Below are positions 53,967 to 64,000 of a stretch of 64,000 nt of DNA, piece by piece. How positions within the stretch are numbered: the first letter of the stretch is position 1; the number at the start of each line of letters is the position of its first letter. The notes under the pieces were generated by a model that worked only from the letters and a program-made list of their open reading frames with translations, ran no database searches and was not told the origin of the DNA. The translations under genes were made by a program, and so were the position numbers. This stretch comes from Tipula vernalis (Eukaryota; Arthropoda; Insecta; Diptera; Tipulidae): NCBI GenBank assembly GCA_958295665.1, contig OY282558.1:116240838-116304837 (forward strand), in the 5' to 3' direction.

Positions 53967-54539
53967 GTGAGTTTTTGAACGAGTTTTTTTTTATGGCATT
54001 TTTGTGCTTAGAATTTAAAATGAAATTTTATTCACTTTAATCAAGAGTCAATAGTTATAGATTATTTGTTTCTTTGCATTTTTTATTGATCATTAATTGA
54101 TTTAGTTTGAATAAATATTGTTTTTTTTGTTTAAAATATGGAATAACTATCTTATTATTGGTTGATGGTGTGTCGAGGACAGTATAAGGACGAATCTAGG
54201 TGTGTTTGTTTTTACCTCTAAACACGATGATATTGTGGTATCAATATTTTACGGCAACAAAGAACCTCCCACAATCTGACTGCAGCCTATCCTATTCGAT
54301 CGTGTTAGTTGCCGTATGGTACGTAACAGTTACCCTTCACGCGATCGCGAGCCCCAGGCAGGGCTGCCTAAAACATGACCAGAACAGCCTGCCGGAGCTC
54401 ACCCTGCTGAAGGTTACGGACCTAGTAGCTACTATGCAGCTTGTTCCCCCCTTCACCAGACGCCAAGACCACCACAGTCATTCATTCAGTTATGTCATTC
54501 GACATAACAAATAGTTTTTCAAAATTCGAAAATGATGAA
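53967..54539. other. No gene recognised
   Basis: 54,250-54,500 has a higher GC content than its surroundings (for example cgatcgcgagccccaggca and gaacagcctgccggagctca) without a recognisable domain. It is possibly a fragment of another element. The rest is AT-rich. Confidence 0.35.
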
Positions 54540-55970
54540 AAAATAATAAATTAATTGAAAAATCTTCGAAATCGGGGGAAAAAAATGTTCTGTTGATAGT
54601 AGTCAAATTAAGTCAATTGTTTCGAATATTTTTAAAAAGGTGAACCGAATCATACTGACAAAATATTTTAAAATCTGGGAATTCCGGATTATTGAAATAA
54701 TTAGCTACTGGGTAAAATCTTGCAATCATATTTTGATTAATTCGGTTGTTATCGGTAATAGTAACAACTAAAACTTTAAAACCTAGTGCTTGGACAAATA
54801 TAATCACAGATTTTGTCATATCATATAATATTTCACCAGTAGGACGCAAAAGAGGAAACAGGCGAACAATTTGTTTGAAAGTTTCAAAAACTGACTTTAT
54901 CATGAATGCCATTACCGTTCTGGCACATTCAGTGGGATCATTGACAGCTTGACCGACTATTTTATTGCTTTTATACTGCAAACTTCTTTCAATATAGATT
55001 TAATCTATCAAAAGCGCTACATATTTTTCTTGATCAGTAACTGTTTTCGCAACGTTAGTTAAATAATTTTCGTCGTTCTTTAATTAATTATAGTCAGGCG
55101 AAACGTGAAGGCGCGAAGAAATATGTCTTAAATAACTTGAGTGGGGCAATATTATTTTTTTTTTTTAAAACGTTGTATGTTGCTGCCGAATGAGCTTAAA
55201 TTAAAAATGCAAACACGATTGTCTCCGAATCGTATCTTGGTTTTACTTTATTTAATAGATCAACCTGATTAATTATAATATCTAATTTACCGGTACGCAA
55301 AAAATCTTCCTGCACACCTCGAGCTTCTACTAAATAGTGTAATACACGATCTAGTAAATGTTCACGGGTTTCGGTAATTTCATTAGTATCTTCGCGGAAC
55401 TTGGAAAGTAAATCTGAAATTTCTAAATTCTTGGAAGATATTTAATTATTCTCAACAATAACCTTTACGTTAAGGCTATGGGAGATACATATTCTAGTCG
55501 AAATATTGCATCCCACGGCGTCAGAACTCTTTAACTTATAGGAAACCACTGTGTCGGTATTTTGATATATGAAATATTGTGACACGTCTAATTTTTCCCC
55601 GAATTGGCTTACAATATTTCATAATTACCGAAATAATCATCTAGTGGAACTATACTTTGGGTTTGTTGGTTCTGAGCAAATAAATCTTTTATCATCTCAA
55701 GAGAAAATTATAATCTAATAAAATGGATGGTATGACGTTCCTATTTAGTCTAATACGCTTAACCGTTTTACCTATAGGAAGCATAGGGATACTAAAATTG
55801 TGTTCTCCAAAGTGTTTGGCACAACTCACGAAATATTTAGTTGGTTCCCAATTTGGCCTACCTATAGCATTCATCCATTTTGATTTTAATTCCGACCAAG
55901 AGGGAAATTTAAGCTTCGCTACCGTGGGATCTACTGACCTACAACTTAAAATGGAGCAACGACGAGACAT
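54540..55970 (-). pseudogene. P-element-like (THAP9-type) transposase relic
   Basis: From 55,970 the minus strand reads a THAP zinc-finger start: SRRCSILSC, then KFPSWSELKSKWMNAIGRPN, YFVSCAKHFGEHNF and RLNRNVIPSIL (C-x4-C, W, C-x2-H, then the basic and A-V-P-like end), the DNA-binding module of P-element transposases. Later frames give YDSETIVFAFL-AHSAATYNV, VTDQEKYVALLID (first catalytic-type Asp, followed by a TAA in place of the next acidic residue) and YKSNKIVGQA. The best-preserved block, 54,981-54,613, has TECARTVMAFMIKSVF, VLVVTITDNNRINQNMIARF and FKIFCQYDSVHLFKNIRNN, the P-element/THAP9 core (TDN-R-N, FD-VHL-KNIRNN). Here a TGA stands for the Trp after NN. Frameshifts and stops make it inactive; no terminal repeats were found. 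Confidence 0.88.
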
Positions 55971-57219
55971 GTTTAATAAATAAATAAATAGATAAATTGT
56001 AAAAACAAGTAAATTTTAATAAAATATAAAGATGTATGTATATAGGGTACCAAGTCACCCAAGTGAACTTTAAAGAATCCTTAACCTAATATCACAGATT
56101 TTATAATAACTTATATTTAAAAAATATCACACATGTGCTTTTGGATATGGACTGGGATTTTATCACGGCGTTCTATCACTAATTACGTTTAAGTTAAAAA
56201 TTAATTCTGCGCCAATTAAATAATCTGAATTCTACACGAAAAACCTTACAATTTAAGACTAAAATGCAAATTAAACGATTTACTTACCTGTTTAAATCAT
56301 GAAAACGATTTATTTCAATTTTTTCTTCCCAACGGCTATTAACGTTGTTGACGGCTAATTACAATAGTATCTTACTAAAAAATAAAAAAAAATTAATTTA
56401 GAAATTTTATAACGTTACAAATTGACCATTTTAGGATCACATAAGCGCAAAATAAATTTGTAATATTGGTCACAATCAGGCTTGTAGTACATTAAAAAGC
56501 GTGTTCCATTGGCGTTAGGAAACTATACTCACAAGTACTTGTATCTACTCGCAACTATTCATGCTCAAGTGATGGTGTAGTTGTTAGAAGTAGTTACGCA
56601 TATAATTAACGAAAGAGGGATTTTAGTTGAAAAAAATTCTAATAAATGGCTCTATACCATTTTTGGTTGTGTGAAACGTCATTTTTTAACCCTAATCCAA
56701 CCAAGGTCTGCTTTTTTGGCTCGTTTGATAAATGCATTAATTTTCAAAATAATGTTAATTTAGTTATAAACTTCTATGTATTTTATTTTGAAACATTTCC
56801 ATACAACGTACTTGACATCTAATCATTATCTGGAAAAAAATTCGTTAATTATTTGATTAGAATTGGAATTTACTGTCACAACAAAAATATGTTGGTGGTT
56901 CGATTAGGGTTCAAAACAAAAAAAATTGGTTTATGTTTGTGATAAGACGCGCAATTGTTAAATCGTAAAAATATTTTAATTATTTTGTTGTTTAATGTTT
57001 TATTACTTATTATTATTAATAGATCAACGAATCGGCAGTAAATCGGCAGAAATATGTATGATAATCACGATGACATCCATTGGTTTACCGTTGTGCTGTT
57101 TTCTGTTTGAATTTTTTACTTTTATTATATTACTATATTAATATTATTAATATTTTTAAAATTTAATTATTTGTTCTATGGGGAATAATTTATAATTTAT
57201 TTCAAAGAATTTTTTGTGT
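55971..57219. other. No gene recognised
   Basis: AT-rich DNA upstream of the P-like transposase start. No terminal inverted repeat or promoter is recognised. Confidence 0.4.
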
Positions 57220-58040
57220 TGTCTTGTGCTGATAATTTTTATCAATTTTTATAAATATGTATTACTGAATAATCATACTAACTGTCAGCTATACGTGGAT
57301 GTTTGTAACCGGGCTGATTGTATCACTACTAATTATCCTATCCTATTCTTAGGTTTTGCTGTATGTGAAAGAAGTACAGTGGGACCCGGCCAGAGTTGAA
57401 CATGCCGCTGTCACATTTATGTAGTGTCGAGGGTGGTTGTGCTTTCTTTGTTGTAATGGTGCTTCGGATGTCCTTAATGGAAAGCATTCACCTGTGTCAT
57501 AAAGTTGGTGTGACAAATCAATTCATCTAGAATTATTAGCCTTGAATTGGGAAGTCTCCATATTTGTTTTCATGAAATGTTAATTTTTTTGTAATGTGTC
57601 AATTAATATATTTTACTTAATTTAGTTTTAAAATATTTAAAGGGATCTCTTCCTTTATTTGCTAATAAATAATCCAAATTTCAGAATAAACATACGAGTA
57701 GTTCTAGAATTAATCATTATTATAGGGATCAAAATTAATTCCGAATATCAGATTTAAATTTTAGCTTGAGTCAACCCTCCAGAATCATCATGTATAGTGA
57801 ATAAGCTGTAGTTTAGAAATTGTGTTGTCCTGTGCTAACTATTTTTACTACATATAGTATATAATTACTAACAATTCACTTACTATCTGCTATACCTAGG
57901 TTTCTGTAACCGGGCCGATTCTGTCACTTTTAACTATCCTATCCTATCCTTTGGTTTTGTTGTGTGTGAAAGGGTGCATGGTGGGACCCGGCCAGGGGAA
58001 AGCATTCACCTGTGTTATAAAATTGGTGTAATAGTTTAAT
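57220..58040 (+). repeat. Two diverged copies of an unidentified repeat
   Basis: Copy A (57,220-57,527) and copy B (57,825-58,035) share gtgctgataatttttat/gtgctaactatttttac, gtttctgtaaccgggc, attatcctatcctatt, ggttttg-tgt-tgtgaaag, agtgggacccggccag and cattcacctgtg-tataaa in the same order. Copy A has an additional ~100-bp segment in its interior (about 57,395-57,475). They could be a tandem pair or a SINE-like family. No B box for RNA polymerase III or protein frame was found. Confidence 0.7.
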
Positions 58041-61000
58041 GACCACATCACTAGCACGGGATTTCTTGCTTCATAAGCTTGGCCGTGCATTCAAATTAAT
58101 CAATCAATCAATATGAAAACAAAGGGAAGCTACACACATATTTCGTTGTCATCTTAGCGTAGGAAAGACCAATGTTAAGCGGGTTCGGAGAGTTTTTAAT
58201 TTTAGTATGTGAATAATTATTAAAAAACAAAAATTTTTCAAAAATGTTTCAATTTCTATGAATGTTAGTATTTCAGAAAATTGTTAAGGCGGGACTTTGG
58301 GGAATAGCCCTCATATCCTCTAAGATATAAAACGGATTAAAATAATATTCCAAAAATTTGTGATATTTAAGAGACTTAATTTTTTGGAATTTTTCATTTT
58401 TTTGGGACTATTTTATTTTGTATAACGATACCAACGCAGTTTGTTTTCATTGTTCCTTTTACAAAACCGATTCGGGATTTCCTGGGGATTACAGGATTTT
58501 GTACCATTTGTTCCTCTTACTAGAATCAAAATTACATCACCCAAGTTCGAGTTAGACTACTATTCTAATTCTTAGCCTCTACCTATCGGTAGTATATTCA
58601 AACGAACTCCTTACGTAGGTTTTAAGTTTGTTCATATATTATTAGAATAAAATAATTTACCATAATAGCGTAAAATGTAGTAGTGGTGATAATTGGACCC
58701 AATTTATAATTCTATTTTTAGAACAACGAATCTACCACTGTTCTACATTATACTCGAAAAATCTTACTGAGAAAATCAGAATTATTCTTGAACTTTGGTT
58801 TGATTATATAAAAATACGAATGAGGTCGAACTGGATTATTAGTATTTGGAACGCGAAACAGTGAAGATTAAATAGTGTAAATAGTTTGAAAGTGGTTTGA
58901 TGGAATTTTGAGTGAATTATTTGGGAATAATGGTGGTTGTATTATTCACTTCCCATAAACTACCTAAACAGATCAACCGATTCGGGTCTGCTCAGATTAG
59001 AAGTAAGACCGTTTAAATCCGTTGATCGAAACTTAATCAATTCGTCTATATTTGTACCTAACTGTCAACTATCAATAAAATTCGGTGACGTTTAAAAAGT
59101 CGCAATTTAAAATCATTAATTTTAATTTATATGAAGTTAATTTCTCCCAAAATTGAAATTATGAATTAAAATTAAGAAACAATGATTCTGCTAATGTTTG
59201 CCTTGCCAATGGGTGTTTTATAATTGTTTTCGTTTATGTTAAACATATTAAAAGGATTTTGGGACTGGTTAGATATCAGAGAAAGGTTTTGTTTTCATTA
59301 TTAGCAAATATGAATCAGAATGGGAAGCACGTTTGTTAATGGTGTACATACCTCAAAGTAAGACCTTATTCGTTCATTTTCAATATCAAAGTTAACGAAA
59401 AATTTCATCCAAATTTGCTTTCAGTGTTATGGAGCCACGTCGTTATTTTTATCACAAACATTTCCATCGTCTTGATTTAAGGTTATCTCTATATGCACGT
59501 CGCCTAAATTGAAACTATAAATTTCAACATAAAGTGCAACCAAAATAAAAATAAAATTCAATTCGATTGTCCACTCTAAACGACTATATAGCAATATAGG
59601 ATCGTGTGGAGGCAAAAAAAAAAAAAAAATGTCTAACAGTTTCACAATTTTCCACTTTTGCTATTTATTTGTGTATACTCGCCTTTCCGACTCTATTTCA
59701 AATGCAATTTATTTTAAACTTAGCTGCTCTATTCTGGTCGTCTGTAAAAAAATAGATACGATAACATGTAGATACGGATAAATTGAATGCAAAATATCGT
59801 TCTCGCTTATATATTGTATATAAATTAATTTGGCCAAATTCAATTAAATGCCCGAGGTTTAGACAAATAAATTATCAATTTTATATATACTATGTGTGGC
59901 TCGCTTCCTATACTGCAAACAAAATTTTAAATTTTAAAGGCCTGGTTTTATTGTATTATATATTTGAACTGTTACATAACTTTAATTAAAATAAAAAACA
60001 AAATAGAAGAACAGTAAAAGGTCAAACAATTTTTCTGCAACATCAAGAGTTAATTACAAAACCCACTAGCTAAAAATCATAAAAAAACAATCAAAAAGAC
60101 ATTCTACGAGTCGTTTAACCGCATGTAGTAAGTCATATTACAGTAAAATTTAATTAACCCTTTTCGTATGGTGTTGAAAAGGCCAATTGAAACCCATTAA
60201 ACGAACAAATATCAATTTCTAGAACAAAAATTCTTTTAAGAGCTACAACAATAAAGCCAATTGTCCTTTTTGAGTTTTACTTTATCTTTGTTATAATAAT
60301 CTAGCATCTTAAAGACGACTAAACATCTCAAGTGTTTTTTATGTTTTTATGATTTTTGATGACAAGTTATTTTATGTAATCCTAATTTAAAATTTTTAAA
60401 TGGATTTCTTTTTGTTGTTATGTTGATCGTTGTGCATTCAAACTGGCTGTCAAATATTATTGTGTTTAGGTATATGTATATGCAGAGAAAAATGTTTAGA
60501 GGTCGAAATGGATTTAATAGACTCGCGCGATGATACAAACATTTTCATGTGGTTTCATAAGAAATCATATAATCTATTCTCATATCTGTCATTTATAACA
60601 TAAAACTATCAGTCATTTATTTAAATAGATTTATTAATTTATAACCAAAAAAAATATTTATTAGGATTCTAAGAATTTATTTGTGTAGCACCACATATTT
60701 GGTTGCATTCCAAAACGATACACGATTCCAGCTGATCGATAACATAAATATTTTTTAATAGTTTTATACAAAATTAAATGATGGATTATTGTCGCAAGAC
60801 TACTGTTTATACGTACATATATACATTTTAGACCACAAGGGTTAACACATTTTTAACATGCAAACTTTAAATTATACCAACAAGTAATATTATAAGCCTA
60901 ATTTTCACACCTGACTATCAACATGGAATACACATACTCGTGTTTATGCGACTATACTACACAAAGTAGTTTTCTGTTGTACACAATTATTTATTATTAA

Positions 61001-62151
61001 TTTTATTTAAATCCAACCAAAAAAAAACTAAAAATTATTTTATGTCATTCAAATAAATCAAATGTCTGTCATTCGACTAAAAATGTGGATTTGTATATAC
61101 ACGAGTAGTACTTACATATTATAAAGACACAAGAGATACACAAAAATATCTTTGGTTTCTTGATTTAAGATATCATTCCCAAATATAACAAAAAAAAAAA
61201 AAAAATCCAAACTACCAAAAACTTGAAGTTTATACAATCAACAACATTTATCATAATAATAATAATAATAATTTTAAGATACTTCAACAAAAAAAAATGA
61301 AAAGGAATTTAAAATATATGAAATGATAAAAAGATGAATAAATTAGAATTTATTTATATATGAGATGCTTGAAGGAAGCTGGATTTTAATTTTTTTTTGT
61401 TTTTTTTGTGTGTACGATGGGTACGCAAAAACATGAGAATTCACTAAGCTTATATCCTCTTTCTAAATAAAAAAAAAATAAAAATTATTAATTGTTATTG
61501 TTCATGTTTCGTTATAATGGCTACCAGTTTTATTTTGTGGGACAAAACGAAAATGGTCGCAATTTTACTTCTACTTCGAGTACCGTCAAGCAAACGTTAT
61601 TTCATGTTGTGCTTCCACTAAATATTTCACACATTACAAAGCTATAGGGTTTAGAAGATTTAGGTACTCCGTAAGATTTGAGAGTCTGTTCAATAATTCG
61701 TACTTTGCGGTACGATGACTAATAGAAAATAAATCAACGGAGGCAAAGAAAATATTGGGCACCGCACTGCACAGTTCGAATTATATTGTGCGAAATGATT
61801 CGATCGCAAGAGGTTGCAAAACAATCCGTTGTGATTAACGAAAGGGAGTCGCTCAAACAATAATGATTGTATCTTATCTGGCATCATAAAGTTGGGTGAC
61901 AATTTAATTACGCAAAACTGTTGAAAAATTGCCGACTTTTGAAATAAAAACTTATACAGCATAAGAACGAATGAAAAAAAAACACATCAGTGTAGTTTGA
62001 CATTATGTATATTTGTAAGAGACCAAATGTCCCGCTTTATTTAGATTAGTGTTAACAATAAATTGAGGGCTGGCAATACAAAAAAAGGCTCACAAAATTG
62101 AATATGAAATTACATGTCATTTTGTGTTACATTTTATTTTCTATTGCTTCA
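58041..62151. other. No gene recognised
   Basis: A long AT-rich stretch. It contains small microsatellites (for example an A-run at 61,191-61,203 and aataataat at 61,258-61,270). Short frames on either strand have no recognisable domain. The 61.6-62.15 kb end probably includes the 3' untranslated/LTR part of the copia-type element, but no LTR edges could be fixed. Confidence 0.35.
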
Positions 62152-62640
62152 TTAATTCAATCCCATCTTTACTGAGCATAATTTCGTCTTTGGCCCACTA
62201 ACAGCATTGGTAAGAACATCTGCTGCGTTGTCGTCGGTTGAAACATAAGTTAAATTAATTGTACCATCTTCAATTTTCTGTCGCAAATGATGATACCTGA
62301 TGTCTATATGTTTCATTCCATCCGATTTTGATAAATTGATGGCACTTTGATTGTCCATCTGAATATGAGCTGGTTGAGCGATGTCTGGATCTAATTCACG
62401 ACCAAAACTTTGTAGCCAAATCGCTTCTCTAACCGCCCATGATGCGGCTATGTATTCAGCTTCCGTACTCGAAAGTGCGATAGTACTTTGCCATTTGGTA
62501 TTCCAGGTTATAGCACCACTTAGTTGAAAAACATAACCATTACAAGAGCGTCTCTTGTCGATGTCTGATGCCCAATCTGCATCGCAATACTCGATTAAAT
62601 GCTTTACATCAGTTTTTGAACAACTCAATTTGTAATCTAA
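62152..62640 (-). pseudogene. Ty1/copia RNase H, C-terminal end of pol
   Basis: A 158-codon intact frame reads LIEYCDADWASDIDKRRSCN, GYVFQLSGAITWNTKWQSTI, ALSSTEAEYIAASWAVREAI, DPDIAQPAHIQMDNQSAINL and MKHIDIRYHHLRQKIEDGTI. This is the copia RNase H with catalytic Asp in DADWA, Glu in STEAEY and Asp in MDNQSA. The protein starts within the domain because a non-LTR element joins it at about 62,640; DYKL precedes SCSKTD at the junction. It ends with a stop at 62,152. The preserved frame suggests that the copia insertion is younger than many other elements here. Upstream pol domains would lie to the right, beyond the window. Confidence 0.93.
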
Positions 62641-62937
62641 TGTTTATTTATTTATTTATTTATTTATAGTATTTATAAATAATTTAGTATTAAGAGGAAA
62701 AGCACACATGGAAACAAATCAATCGAAACAAAAAAATAAAAAAGAAGTTGCTTCCATTAGGCATTAAACCTCTTAAATTTTTTCAAACAATTTCCACCTC
62801 GTGCTTACACATTCTATTTTGAGCAGTAGCTCATTTACAATAAAATGTACAGCACGAGGTGAAATAATATTAAAAATTAAAAATTAACAAAAATAACATG
62901 GTTATTAAAAATAAATTAAAAAACTACGTATTGCCCA

Positions 62938-63210
62938 TCAATCACGCCACTGCAAAAATTGTGACCTAAATAATTTTGCCGATCCTAATTTCTTAATTTC
63001 CAATGGAATTGAATTCCAAAGGGAAACTCCCCTAACACAAAATGACGCGTTTAACGACCTACAACAATTTTTAGCCGGAATTAGGCGGAAGTTAGAGGAA
63101 TGAAACCTACTAAACATTAATTTCCTATATAGATAACAAGGCTCCTTAGCTTTAAGAAGTTTAAAAATAAAAAGACAAACGCGGAATTCGTAAAAATAAG
63201 TAAAATACAT
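62938..63210 (-). pseudogene. Non-LTR ORF2 C-terminal block
   Basis: The frame reads LFIFKLLKAKEPCYLYRKLM, FSRFHSSNFRLIPAKNCCRS and SFCVRGVSLWNSIPLEIKKL then a short tail ending at a stop (RSQFLQWRD). The SLWNSIPLEIK motif is the usual C-terminus of CR1/Jockey ORF2. It follows the RT in a different frame. It is followed by the 3' UTR and (TAAA)n tail. Confidence 0.85.
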
Positions 63211-63293
63211 TCTAAAACAAGGCTAGAGTAGGCAGAAATATGATCGTACTTCCTAATACCAAAAATAAACCTGGTACAAGCATTGAAACATCT

Positions 63294-63999
63294 TTAGAGA
63301 ACATTCATATTTTCCTGAAGCATACCGAATAAAACTATGTCACCGTAAATAAAATGAGGAAGAAGATAAGACAAAAACAATTTTTTCCTAAACTGACTAT
63401 CAGAAAATCCAACCACTTTATACAAACAACTAAGCATGCCAAAGACCCTCTTACTAATAGTAACTAAATGGTCACCCCAAGTAAGAGTTTTATTAATAAC
63501 TAAGCCTAAATCCCTAACACTATTTGAATATTCAATTAGCGAACCCTGCAGAAAAATACCAGGAATGGACGAGGTATCTAACGGTTTTTTATAAATTATA
63601 ATCGACTGAGATTTATTCGCGTTTAAAACGAGCCTGTTAGAGACCGACCAGCGAACGATATTACTTAAATCTTCATTTATCAGACAAATATTCCTAACAA
63701 TAGAATCCTGATCTAAACGACTATTTCTATAAATTTGAACGTCATCAGCGAAAATATGAAATGAACAATGTTGAATGGAGGATTCTATGTCATTTATGTA
63801 CATAGAAGATAATAGAGGACCCAGCACTGAACCCTGAGGCACGCCGGAAATTACAGGAAGGAAATCAGACAAGGAATTGTCGAAAAAAACTGCCTGAGAA
63901 CGATTAGAAAGATAGTTAAAAATCAATTTGGCAGCAGAAAGCGAAAATCTAAACTGAGATAAGAGTTTATTGAAAAGAATTCTGTGATTAATAGAATCA
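63294..63999 (-). pseudogene. Non-LTR reverse transcriptase, C-terminal half
   Basis: The frame is open to the window edge and begins FDSINHRILFNKLLSQF (motif A in its FDSI-H form), then RSQAVFFDNSLSDFLPVISG, VPQGSVLGPLLSSMYINDIE, the catalytic HIFADDVQIYRN (FADD), LVLNANKSQSIIIY and VRDLGLVINKTLTWGDHL, then FRKKLFLSYLLPHFIYGDIV. These are the palm and primer-grip motifs of CR1/Jockey type RT. The active-site Asp pair is intact. The ORF ends at a stop at 63,294, but the C-terminal block follows in another frame, implying a single frameshift. The enzyme family primes on nicked DNA. Confidence 0.9.
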
Positions 64000-64000
64000 A

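Larger units (their letters stand above)
62641..64000 (-). mobile_element. CR1/Jockey-type non-LTR element, 3' part, extends off right edge
   Basis: The minus strand runs from the right edge (RT, 63,999-63,294), through the C-terminal block (63,210-62,938) and a 260-bp 3' UTR, to a (TAAA)-type tail (gtttatttatttatttattt on plus, 62,643-62,672). The tail abuts the copia RNase H frame, so this element inserted into the copia copy. The outer duplication lies outside the window. A frameshift lies between 63,294 and 63,210. It has no RNase H. Confidence 0.88.

Noticed and set aside
54200..54514. 104-codon plus-strand frame in a GC-richer patch
   Set aside because: No domain recognised and no splice or start context; may be part of an unknown element, so reported only as gene-free sequence.
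61690..61962. 90-codon minus-strand frame
   Set aside because: No recognisable domain on either strand. A weak resemblance of the plus strand to a transposase end could not be substantiated.

Overview
This is eukaryotic, AT-rich, gene-poor DNA. The mixture of transposable elements (a LOA/Bilbo-type non-LTR retrotransposon with RNase H, BEL/Pao, Ty1/copia, CR1/Jockey-type LINEs, and hAT, pogo, Tc1/mariner, piggyBac and P/THAP transposons), long introns and a T-box exon point to an insect genome, most likely a fly; the species assignment is inference. There are no bacterial operons, rRNA genes or CRISPR arrays. The only well supported host coding exon is a 183-bp T-box DNA-binding-domain exon at 3,698-3,880 (+). 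Its partner exons were not found, so much of the window may be intron or intergenic DNA of that gene. A second host-derived item is an intronless, frameshifted PCNP-like copy at 32,018-32,636 (+). A 55-bp exon-like segment at 53,912-53,966 (+) is only a candidate.

Layout. 1-847 (-): a broken IS630/Tc1-like transposase with a RING-like N-terminus. 3.7 kb: T-box exon. 5.0-7.2 kb: fragments of non-LTR elements on + and a piggyBac-like transposase on -. 8.3-8.7 kb (-): a mariner/Tc1-type transposase relic. 9.9-15.1 kb: a dispersed repeat family built around degenerate GTTGAG/CTCAAC arrays, which occur in opposite orientations, plus an ACCATC-type array. 17.9-23.0 kb (-): a decayed BEL/Pao retrotransposon with gag, protease, RT, RNase H, integrase and DUF5641 in order, and one LTR edge. 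23.76-29.46 kb (-): a non-LTR retrotransposon interrupted twice. One interruption is a ~640-bp repeat carrying an almost perfect 8-bp array; the other is a 2.35-kb composite hAT-type element with an 8-bp target duplication.

29.5-31.5 kb holds a Tc1 relic and another copy of the CTCAAC family. 33.1-34.3, 37.2-37.8, 39.0-39.7, 42.9-44.9 and 45.9-46.2 kb are five separate inverted-repeat or foldback structures with no recognised coding capacity. 47.7-52.6 kb (-) is a nearly complete LOA-clade non-LTR element with damaged endonuclease. 54.5-56.0 kb (-) is a P-element/THAP-type transposase relic. 57.2-58.0 kb holds two copies of an unidentified repeat. 62.15-62.64 kb (-) is a Ty1/copia RNase H fragment interrupted by another non-LTR element that runs off the right edge.

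The most interesting structure is the composite at 26,998-29,344. Two hAT-type MITE copies flank six and a half copies of a ~158-bp tandem repeat, and only the outer ends carry the target duplication, so the array seems to have moved as a unit. The endonuclease reading frame of the host LINE is continuous across the insertion once one copy of CACATAAG is removed. All calls come from reading the sequence; no database search was possible.
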